Source: DATDCV01 sp036524155
GTDB lineage: Bacteria; Verrucomicrobiota; Verrucomicrobiia; Limisphaerales; UBA8199
Assembly: GCA_036524155.1 (NCBI GenBank)
Contig: DATDCV010000485.1
Span: 1-33,500, forward strand
Direction: 5' to 3'
Length of the DNA: 33,500 bases
Both the position numbers and the translations under genes were made by a program. The notes beneath the pieces were generated by a model that made no database searches, was not told the DNA's origin, and was given only the letters and a program-made list of their open reading frames with translations. Positions 14,878 to 21,173 of this stretch are shown in pieces (the stretch's first letter is position 1; each line of letters opens with the position of its first letter).

Positions 14878-16656
14878 TCAGTTGCCTTCGACCCGAAAGA
14901 AGGCCTGTGAGTTGGTCTCGAGAGGATAAACAAACCGGTAAAGACTGCCGCCGAGGGCCTCGGCCGTCAGTCCCGGCACAGCCAGGAACTGTCCGAAGGG
15001 GTCGTTCGCCTGTAGCAGGCGGAAGGCTGTCCACGGGCCGAGGCTCGCGAACTCGAGTTCGAGCTGTGCCGAGGACGATAGGAGGCGCAAAGACCGCATT
15101 TGGATTAACGGCGTTGGCGTTCGGAGCAGGTCGCCCAGGCTCAGTCCGCTTTGTCCTGCCTCGTAAAGCGCCGCCACATCGGCAGGCGAGAGCGAGCGTC
15201 TCCAGACGGCCACATCATCGATGTAACCGGTAAAGTAATTGCCCCCGGTCGGCCCCTCGCGTCCCATCGCCGCCTGTTGCCCGGGCTTCACGCCGCTTGT
15301 GAGGCCAACGGGTGAGGTGCTATCGCTTCCGGTGTGAACGTCCCTGGGCTGGCCGTTGAGGTAGATGGTGGCTTGGCCGGAAACGGGACCAACGGTTCCT
15401 GAGAACGTTGCCGCGATATGCAGCCACTGGTTGGTCACGAGCCAGGCTTCAGGAATCCCCGGGCGGGCCGCCTGGCCGTTCCGGTCTGTGACCTTGAAGC
15501 GCAACTCCTTGTTCGACTTGTCCAGATAAAGAACATAACAATCAGTGGTTGAATCATAAATCGCGCCGTAACTCGTGGTGAGCTGTGACGGCAGGACTGA
15601 GAGGCGGACCCAGGCCGAAAACGTGATCTGGTTGGTGTTGATGTCGAGGGCCGCAGTCTGGGGCAGGGTGACAAAGGCGCTTGTCCCTTCCAGTTTCAGG
15701 CAGCCGCCCATGCGGGCCATGGGACTGTTGAACCAGTGCGACGCGCCATCGTTGCGCACCAGTGTGCCTGCGTTAGTGCCTTTGCTGTCGGCCACCGTTA
15801 CCGCAAACGCATCAGCCAATCCGTCATCCATTTTCCAGTAGGCAACGAGGCCGTCGCCCAACTCGGCGGGCGCGTTCGTCGCCGGCTGTTGCAGCCGCCT
15901 GACGAGGTCCGGGTCGTTGGAGATGATCCCGTCGACTCCGAGATCGATGAAATGCCTGATCTCCGCCCCGTCAACGGTCCAAACGTAGAGCGCCAAACCG
16001 GCGCTGTGAACCAGGTTCACTTCGTTCGAGGTGACCATCGACTTTTCCCACGCCACTATCCTGGCGCCGCTGTTGCTGATGCTGGTCAACGTGGTCGCGT
16101 TTAACGTGGTGCTTCCCAGCGTGCCCAGACGTAGGACAGGCTCGAGTGCGTGGGCCGCTGCCAGAAAATTCCAGTCGAAAGACTGCAGGATGACGTTGGT
16201 GACAGCGCCTAGCCGCCGCAACTCATCCACATAAACGGAAGCCGGCCCGTCCTTTTGTTCAATCAAGACGCTGGCATGGGAGAGGGTGTTGGTGAGCATG
16301 TCTTCCAATGTAGGCACCCGCTCGCCGACGAATGCTGCCGAGAACCATGAACCGGCGTCGAGAAGCTTCAGTTGCGCGACGGTCTTGCTCGCTACTGTGC
16401 CGGTCCCGTCCGTCGTTCGGTCCACAGTTGCGTCGTGCATAATGACGAGCTTGCCGTCGGCGCTCAGCCGAGCGTCTGCCTCGACCAGGTCCGCTTTGCC
16501 GCGCGCGGCGGTGTAGGCGGCTATCGTGTTCTCGGGCGCGAAGAGGGAGCTGCCCCGGTGGCCGATACTCAACACCGGGCTGGCACCGAGACACACGGTA
16601 GTAAACGGGAGGAAAACTAAAGCGAAGAGATGCCAACGACCGATCTTCTGACTCAT
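14878..16656 (-). CDS. Secreted glycerophosphodiester phosphodiesterase fused to a LamG domain
   Basis: 592 residues with a signal peptide (residues 1-24, cut near LGA). Residues 28-262 form a GDPD domain: 'SIGHRGSSLFAPENTIAAYT' with His33/Arg34 and PENT, 'VEADARLSADGKLVIMHD' with metal ligands Glu59/Asp61 and catalytic His74, 'DRTTDGTGTV', 'VLIEQK', and the closing 'ALYVWTVDGAEIRHFIDLGV' then 'DGIISNDPD'. It should hydrolyse glycerophosphodiesters to glycerol-3-phosphate and an alcohol outside the cytoplasm. Residues about 270-505 are a LamG-like jelly roll ('GLVAYWKMDDG', 'FSAWVRLS', 'WLHIAATF', 'GYIDDVAVWRRSLSPADVAA'), and the last 80 form the usual short tail. The fusion suggests attachment to a polymer or surface. 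glpK and glpD lie about 8 kb away. Confidence 0.9.
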   Translation of the reverse strand: MSQKIGRWHLFALVFLPFTTVCLGASPVLSIGHRGSSLFAPENTIAAYTAARGKADLVEADARLSADGKLVIMHDATVDRTTDGTGTVASKTVAQLKLLDAGSWFSAAFVGERVPTLEDMLTNTLSHASVLIEQKDGPASVYVDELRRLGAVTNVILQSFDWNFLAAAHALEPVLRLGTLGSTTLNATTLTSISNSGARIVAWEKSMVTSNEVNLVHSAGLALYVWTVDGAEIRHFIDLGVDGIISNDPDLVRRLQQPATNAPAELGDGLVAYWKMDDGLADAFAVTVADSKGTNAGTLVRNDGASHWFNSPMARMGGCLKLEGTSAFVTLPQTAALDINTNQITFSAWVRLSVLPSQLTTSYGAIYDSTTDCYVLYLDKSNKELRFKVTDRNGQAARPGIPEAWLVTNQWLHIAATFSGTVGPVSGQATIYLNGQPRDVHTGSDSTSPVGLTSGVKPGQQAAMGREGPTGGNYFTGYIDDVAVWRRSLSPADVAALYEAGQSGLSLGDLLRTPTPLIQMRSLRLLSSSAQLELEFASLGPWTAFRLLQANDPFGQFLAVPGLTAEALGGSLYRFVYPLETNSQAFFRVEGN

Positions 16657-16735
16657 ATCCCACTAAGCGCCGACCGAAGGTTGATTGTCAAGGCAAGGGG
16701 AGAAGTAAGATCCGAAATCCGAAAATCAGGGCCCA

Positions 16736-16805
16736 GCCGCCAAAAAGCGCAAGAGGCGCAAAACAGGAACTATTATTTTTGCGTTTTTTGTGCCTTTTCG
16801 CGGCG
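16736..16805. repeat. Imperfect inverted repeat rich in AAAAGGCGC-type tracts
   Basis: The left arm (16736-16763, beginning GCCGCCAAAAAGCGCAAGAG) and right arm (16776-16805, ending TGCCTTTTCGCGGCG) pair imperfectly around a 12-base A/T-rich centre. It lies between two leftward genes (the hydrolase stop at 16841 and the GDPD start at 16656). The right arm ends in a T-rich track on one strand, so partial termination after the hydrolase is possible. The same style of sequence occurs once more as a half copy near 2500-2530. Confidence 0.65.
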
Positions 16806-16840
16806 ACCGTCCGCGCCGAGATTCCGGTCTTTACACTGTG

Positions 16841-17926
16841 TTAGTCCGACTGAATCCAGCGTGCATAGACGTCGCTCCCTCCCCAAAAATACGCGTAGCC
16901 ACGATGTTCGTTCGGGGTTCCGCAGACCATGCTGTGGATGAAGCCGTTTCTCTCGACCTGGACGGTGTGCAGGATCTTCCGGTCGGGATTCTCCTTGAGA
17001 ATGAACTGCACTCGTCCGTTCTGGGCCAGGAAGCGCTCGAAGCCACCGTTTGTTTGGCAGTTGAAAGTAAAATGCTCTGAGAGGTGGGACTGCATTTCGT
17101 GGCTTTTGCCCCAGGTGCCGCCTTTGGGGGTGACAAAGGCTTTGCCATTCAGGAGAGCCGAGGCGTCGTCATAGGCGAGCACGCAGAGGTAGTGTTGGGG
17201 AGCAGCGTTCAGCCACGAAACGAGTTTGGCCTCGTGGCGTGACGCTTCGTAGGCGTAGTTGGCGTCGAGGAAGGCGATGCGCACGATCCCCAGAGGTATC
17301 CTGTCGACAGTGTTGAGGTAGCCGAAGATCAGGCTGCCGCCGCCGCTGTGTCCGCTCAGCACGATCTCGGCGTCGCTCCCAGGGAAAAGGCCTTTGACTG
17401 CCTCCAGAATCGTGGGGATCGCGCTATCTCCGAATTTCTTTCGCCAGGCCGGCCAGCTCTTGAGGCTGTTCTCGAGGTAGGCGACCACGACCGTGCGCTC
17501 CGGGAGCAGTTGCCGCAAGAACCGCGTTTGCGCGCCAATGTGCTGGATGCCGAAATGCCAGTCATCGCCCGGCTTCACGGTCTTGCCGATGGTCTGCTCG
17601 ATGGTGTTGCCGTTGGGCAGCGCGTAGTAAATCAGCAAAAGCTTCTTATCCGCCGCCGCGGATTCAGCTTCCGGGGCGTTGATGTGGACTCTTACGCCCG
17701 TGTCGAGATTCAGCCAGGCTATCCGCTCGTTGAACCAGGGGCTGGGTTTGAAAGCGCTGGCGGATTTTGAAAGGGAGCTGGTCTGGGCCGCGGCGGCCTG
17801 TCCTTGGGGCGCCGCGATTACCGAGAGGCTCGGAACTCCGAACAGCAACAAAACCGCCGACGCAAGGACTTTTGCCTGTTCTGGAACCGCTCTCAACGCC
17901 AACGGGACGTGCGCCTTGGCTTGCAT
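16841..17926 (-). CDS. Exported alpha/beta-hydrolase-fold protein
   Basis: 361 residues, started at the ATG at 17926 so that the hydrophobic segment VLASAVLLLFGVPSLSVIAA (residues 20-39) acts as a signal sequence after a 19-residue leader. The nucleophile elbow SGHSGGGS places Ser194. Candidate acid residues follow in 'FLDANYAYEASR' (Asp221) or 'LAYDDASA'. His331 in 'NGFIHSMVCGT' is the best catalytic histidine. The order strand-Ser-Asp-His fits a serine hydrolase. I cannot name a subfamily; esterase or peptidase activity is possible. Its start is 139 bp from the divergent gene at 18066. A palindromic spacer separates it from the GDPD gene downstream, so the two could be co-transcribed. Confidence 0.75.
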   Translation of the reverse strand: MQAKAHVPLALRAVPEQAKVLASAVLLLFGVPSLSVIAAPQGQAAAAQTSSLSKSASAFKPSPWFNERIAWLNLDTGVRVHINAPEAESAAADKKLLLIYYALPNGNTIEQTIGKTVKPGDDWHFGIQHIGAQTRFLRQLLPERTVVVAYLENSLKSWPAWRKKFGDSAIPTILEAVKGLFPGSDAEIVLSGHSGGGSLIFGYLNTVDRIPLGIVRIAFLDANYAYEASRHEAKLVSWLNAAPQHYLCVLAYDDASALLNGKAFVTPKGGTWGKSHEMQSHLSEHFTFNCQTNGGFERFLAQNGRVQFILKENPDRKILHTVQVERNGFIHSMVCGTPNEHRGYAYFWGGSDVYARWIQSD

Positions 17927-17954
17927 AAATGGTCTATACGCACCGAGATAAGTC

Positions 17955-17978
17955 GCGCCGCGTGAGGGCACGCGGCGC
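17955..17978. promoter_or_regulatory. Perfect 9-bp inverted repeat in a divergent promoter region
   Basis: GCGCCGCGT (17955-17963) and ACGCGGCGC (17970-17978) are exact inverse complements with a 6-base centre. It sits between the starts of the hydrolase (17926, minus) and the gene at 18066 (plus), 19 bp upstream of a TATAAT box. Position and symmetry fit an operator acting on both genes, though a GC-rich dispersed palindrome cannot be excluded. Confidence 0.45.
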
Positions 17979-17997
17979 AAACATTTATGACGTCCAG

Positions 17998-18003
17998 TAT
18001 AAT
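17998..18003 (+). promoter_or_regulatory. Candidate -10 box TATAAT
   Basis: A perfect TATAAT lies 62 bp before the chosen start at 18066. No good TTGACA-like box is present 16-18 bp upstream, where the palindrome's right arm lies instead. It is a plausible but unproven promoter for the rightward gene. Confidence 0.35.
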
Positions 18004-18065
18004 ATCCTGCCGCGGTCCTCCAGTCCAACCAGGATTTGATTGACCTGCATCCGATCCCGAAGAAA

Positions 18066-19535
18066 ATGCAGCTCATGAACCTGCGCATGCTGGGCGTGAA
18101 CATTGCCGTGGTTTTCCTGACCCTCGCGAGCACTCCCCAAGCCGCCTATGCGGCTGATCCTTCGGGAGCGCGAACCTTCTACCTTCCGGCTGATTCGAGT
18201 TACACGATTGTGGATTCCGTGAAGGACTCCATCAGATTCACACTCGACAAGACTGTCCAGCGGGACGCGAAAGGCAATCTCGTCTCGATCTCGAGTTTCG
18301 TGGACCCTGAGGGCAAAGTGATGGGATGGCACGACTTTGGGAACCTGGAAGGGCCGGGCTGGGCGGTCAACACAGTCGGTGGGGCCTGGGAGATCTATAA
18401 TTGGGGCGCGTTTCTGGGAAAGCCGGAATGGGAGACAAACGCGCTGGCGATTCTCGACCACGTGCTTGACGCCGGCTTTCTCGATGAACAGACGGGATTC
18501 ATTCGTGGTTATCGCGAAACCACCACAGGCAAGTTGTGCCTGAACTACAAACACAATTCGGATTGGTTTTGCCCCGGGTCGATGGCGAAGGTTGGGTTTC
18601 AACTGCTGCTGGTCTCGGACGAATTGGGAAAAGACCCGCGCGCGAAACGCATGCGGGCAATGGCGGTGAAATGCGCCGAGTGGATCGATAAAAATGTCGA
18701 GGCGGTGCCGAACAACTGGTATCCGCGCCGCGCGGACGCCGCGGGCAAGATCTACCGGAAGTCACCCGAAGGCGGGCAGGACCCGTTTTGGCAGACATCG
18801 GCGGACGGGCTGTTCATCGTCCAGCTCCAGGCCGCACTCACACAGCGCCGGCTCGCCAATTACCGCGACTCACTAAGGAGCAAGACCGCGGTCTTCATGA
18901 AGGCCAACGGCATTTTTGGCAGCATCAACCACGACACCTACGATCCCCTTGAAAACGTGGCGTGCTCCGTGGCCTTCCGGACATTGCTACTGACCTCGCG
19001 GGTGCTAAAGGACAAGAGCATCCGCTCGTTCGCGTTTGAAAAGTGCCTGGCCCAATTGGACCAGTTCAAAATGTGCGAAGACCGCAACAGCGTCGCCACC
19101 AGAGGCTTGTTGTACATGGAAAAGACGTGGGACACGGCTTACTTGTGGGAAAACGCCGAGGCCGCGTTGGCTTACTTCGAGGCGGCGCTGGAAACTCGGA
19201 AAACCGATCCGACGCAGAGTCGCAATTACGAATTGGACGGGCTGGTGATTCTGCGCGCGATCGCGAAACACCACTACGGGCCCTACGGTTTCCTGACTGA
19301 GGGAGTGGATTGGAATAACCATGTCGGGCAGCAGCACCATATTGGCCAGGCGAAGTTCGCCGCGATCCAGTACACTGAACCTTTTCTAAACAATCTGCAC
19401 ATTGCCGAACCCACGCTGTTTTACCTGGAGCATCTCGCGAGAAAAGAAAAGCGCAGGGGTGCCACGGAATGGTACGACTGCGAAGGAAACTGCCTGCTAC
19501 AACAGGGGTCACGTAAACAGGGTGGCGCTCGATGA
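18066..19535 (+). CDS. Secreted helical (alpha/alpha-toroid-like) protein of unknown function
   Basis: 489 residues from the ATG at 18066, preceded by CCGAAG; the ATG at 18075 is nearly as likely. A signal peptide (MLGVNIAVVFLTLASTPQAAYA) ends near residue 31. The mature protein has repeated paired helices with aromatic/acid motifs: 'GGAWEIYNWGAFLGKPEWET', 'LDEQTGFIRGYRETTTGKLC', 'FCPGSMAKVGFQLLLVSDEL', 'DPFWQTSADGLFIVQLQAAL', 'KTWDTAYLWENAEAALAYFE'. This resembles six-hairpin glycosidases and polysaccharide lyase toroids, but I cannot place it in a named family. The late 'YGPYGFLTEGVDWNNHVGQQ' with several His could line a substrate cleft. It lies 52 bp upstream of the RpiB-like gene, suggesting a joint role in sugar use. 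Confidence 0.7.
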   Translation: MQLMNLRMLGVNIAVVFLTLASTPQAAYAADPSGARTFYLPADSSYTIVDSVKDSIRFTLDKTVQRDAKGNLVSISSFVDPEGKVMGWHDFGNLEGPGWAVNTVGGAWEIYNWGAFLGKPEWETNALAILDHVLDAGFLDEQTGFIRGYRETTTGKLCLNYKHNSDWFCPGSMAKVGFQLLLVSDELGKDPRAKRMRAMAVKCAEWIDKNVEAVPNNWYPRRADAAGKIYRKSPEGGQDPFWQTSADGLFIVQLQAALTQRRLANYRDSLRSKTAVFMKANGIFGSINHDTYDPLENVACSVAFRTLLLTSRVLKDKSIRSFAFEKCLAQLDQFKMCEDRNSVATRGLLYMEKTWDTAYLWENAEAALAYFEAALETRKTDPTQSRNYELDGLVILRAIAKHHYGPYGFLTEGVDWNNHVGQQHHIGQAKFAAIQYTEPFLNNLHIAEPTLFYLEHLARKEKRRGATEWYDCEGNCLLQQGSRKQGGAR

Positions 19536-19587
19536 CGTGGAGATCCTTTAACATTCGGGCTGATGACATTCTGAAATCACCAAACCT

Positions 19588-20133
19588 ATGAACCGACGAA
19601 TATTTTGCCGAGGAGGAATGCTCGCAATGGCGGGAGTGATCGCCGAGCCTGCGGTCGGGGCGGTGGCGGCATCCACCCAGCCCATGAAACTGGTGATCGG
19701 GAGCGACCACGCCGGATTTCCTTTGAAGGGACCGGTGATCGAGTTGCTCCGGTCATGGGGACACACAGTAAACGACGTCGGGTGTTACTCCGTGGCTCCC
19801 GTTGATTTTCCCGATATCGCGAAGAAGGCCTGCGGGGAGATCCTCTCCGGCCGAGCCCAGCGGGGCATTATGGTCTGTGGCACGGGTGTGGGCGCGGCGA
19901 TCGCGGGCAACAAGATCCGGGGCATCCGGGCGGCGCTGTGCCACGATACCTACTGTGCTCATCAGTGCGTCGAACACGACGATGTCAATTTGCTTTGTCT
20001 GGGTGCGTGGGTGATTGGCATCAAGCTGGCCGAGGAGGTGCTGCGGGCGTATTTGAACGCGCGGTTCAGCACCGACGAGGATTTCCGCCGGCGGGTCAGA
20101 AAGCTCGAGGAGTTGGAGAACTTTCGACCGTAA
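19588..20133 (+). CDS. rpiB: RpiB/LacAB-type sugar-phosphate isomerase with a Tat-like leader
   Basis: 181 residues. From residue 34 it is a complete RpiB/LacAB domain: 'KLVIGSDHAGFPLKGPVIEL' with Asp40-His41, 'GIMVCGTGVGAAIAGNKIRG' with the catalytic-position Cys97, and 'RAALCHDTYCAHQCVEHDDV' followed by 'NLLCLGAWVIG'. Known RpiB enzymes interconvert ribose-5-phosphate and ribulose-5-phosphate, or allose-6-P/allulose-6-P, in the cytoplasm. The first 30 residues are odd: NRRIFCRGGMLAMAGVIA fits a twin-arginine export signal. However, AGGAGG at 19611-19616 is well spaced for an ATG at 19627, which would remove the arginines, and an ATG at 19684 would give a plain cytoplasmic enzyme. The start is therefore uncertain. 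Its nearest partner is the exported toroid-like gene upstream. Confidence 0.85.
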   Translation: MNRRIFCRGGMLAMAGVIAEPAVGAVAASTQPMKLVIGSDHAGFPLKGPVIELLRSWGHTVNDVGCYSVAPVDFPDIAKKACGEILSGRAQRGIMVCGTGVGAAIAGNKIRGIRAALCHDTYCAHQCVEHDDVNLLCLGAWVIGIKLAEEVLRAYLNARFSTDEDFRRRVRKLEELENFRP

Positions 20134-20170
20134 TGCCTAGGGACATTGGTCTCGTTCGGCAACCGAATTG

Positions 20171-20623
20171 TTAAGGCAAAGCCGGGAATAGTTCCCGCAA
20201 TCTTGCACGGCGGAATTGAAAGATCTTCTCCACATCGCGCCGGACAAAGAGCCGGTCCACCAGCCAACCGCCCGGGACGGCGTAGCGTACCAGGTCGTTG
20301 ACCAGCGTGCCGTTTTCGCGCGCGGTAAACCGGTGCTCGTGAACCCAAAGGAGGTAGGGACCGCGCCTCTGCTCATCAACGAACCGGTGTGGCGGTTCCC
20401 ATGCGGTATTTTCAGTTTGCCACTTTACAGGGATGCCGTGAAGAGAAAGGCGGTAATCGATAAGCGTGCCGCGCCCTATTTGAATAGGGGAGGGGGTCAG
20501 TAGCTCAAATCCCAGCCAATCAGGTGTGAGTTTCTGCAGGTTTGTGGCATCGGAAAAGAAATTGAACACCTGCTCAACAGGCTGGGGCAGCCACAATTCT
20601 GATTCAAAGCTGTGTATCCTCAT
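20171..20623 (-). CDS. SRPBCC (START-like) ligand-binding family protein
   Basis: 150 residues from the ATG at 20623; upstream open frame overlaps the divergent gene and is not protein-like. The opening 'MRIHSFESELWLPQPVEQVF' and NFFSDATNLQKLTPDWLGFE give the SRPBCC pattern: first strand, 'p.e.vf.ff.d..nl..ltP.w..f'. 'LSLHGIPVKWQTENTAWEPP' and 'GPYLLWVHEHRFTARENGTL' are the antiparallel strands, and 'DRLFVRRDVEKIFQFRRARL' is the long C-terminal helix over the cavity. This resembles the cyclase/CDP-paratose-epimerase-associated SRPBCC subgroup. The ligand is unknown; no signal peptide. It is convergent with rpiB (37 bp apart) and divergent from a DUF2892 gene (40 bp). Confidence 0.82.
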   Translation of the reverse strand: MRIHSFESELWLPQPVEQVFNFFSDATNLQKLTPDWLGFELLTPSPIQIGRGTLIDYRLSLHGIPVKWQTENTAWEPPHRFVDEQRRGPYLLWVHEHRFTARENGTLVNDLVRYAVPGGWLVDRLFVRRDVEKIFQFRRARLRELFPALP

Positions 20624-20663
20624 GCAAGTTCGCGCTGGTGTGATAACTGTGCTATATCCTGGC
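20624..20663. promoter_or_regulatory. Compact divergent promoter region (40 bp)
   Basis: Only 40 bases separate the SRPBCC and DUF2892 start codons. It contains TGTGCTATATC, an extended -10-like run facing the DUF2892 gene. Any promoters must overlap each other or the neighbouring coding sequence, so the two genes are probably regulated together. Confidence 0.35.
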
Positions 20664-20873
20664 ATGAAACGGTTTTTCGCGCGAAACATCAGTGGCTGGG
20701 GCAGGCTCCTGCGGGCTGTTTGGGGAGTGGCGCTGATCACCTGTGCTTTGCTCCTTTGGGGGTCTCATCGATGGATTGCGGTCGCCCTGGTGGTTTCCGG
20801 AGGATTGGGTCTCTACGAGGCGGTTCGGGGCTGGTGCGTTTTGCGGGCTTGTGGGATACGCACGCGGTTCTGA
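20664..20873 (+). CDS. Small DUF2892 (YgaP-like) inner-membrane protein
   Basis: 69 residues from the ATG at 20664. 'FARNISGWGRLLRAVWGVAL' followed by ITCALLLWG is the amphipathic entry and first membrane helix. 'WIAVALVVSGGLGLYEAVRG' is the second, and the tail 'WCVLRACGIRTRF' matches the family's 'gwCplralgirT' ending. DUF2892 domains form helix-hairpin membrane modules, free-standing or fused to rhodanese or SRPBCC domains. The divergent SRPBCC gene 40 bp away is therefore a meaningful neighbour. Short length is normal for the family. Confidence 0.78.
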   Translation: MKRFFARNISGWGRLLRAVWGVALITCALLLWGSHRWIAVALVVSGGLGLYEAVRGWCVLRACGIRTRF

Positions 20874-21173
20874 TGAGCACAGGTTACCCTACGGCCGAGC
20901 ACTTCTTCCGCGGCAGAATCTATTCCTCTGCCTCCATTCTTTTGCCTGCCAAAACAGAACCGAACTTAGGCAAAGGAATGGAGGCACGGGAATAGAGGAC
21001 AAGTCAAACACAGAATACTGGGGGGACAGACTCGTGGGATCTGGCGCCAGATCTCCGTCTTGACGATTCTGTCGCACGTTGATTTTGTGGGTTCTCCGCA
21101 GGCCTGGGAATTGCCGGGGCGTGTCCCGAACGATGGTCTTGGCCCCGCACCGTTTTTCTCTATGCTGGCGACA
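20874..21173. other. 300-bp intergenic region with inverted repeat
   Basis: The stretch between the DUF2892 stop and the glycoside-hydrolase start contains the palindromic element at 20920-20995 and, after it, about 180 bases without clear features. The promoter of the downstream gene should lie in the latter part; none was convincing. Confidence 0.5.
20920..20995. repeat. Inverted repeat, GCCTCCATTC(T/C)TTTGCCT family
   Basis: 28-base arms at 20920-20947 and 20968-20995 match at 25 of 28 positions on inversion, and two of the three differences still allow G-T pairing in RNA. The core is GCCTCCATTC followed by TTTGCCT, with CTATTCC at the outer ends and a 20-base A-rich centre. It lies 46 bp after the DUF2892 stop. 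It has the look of a dispersed palindromic element that can fold as an mRNA tail. Confidence 0.9.
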
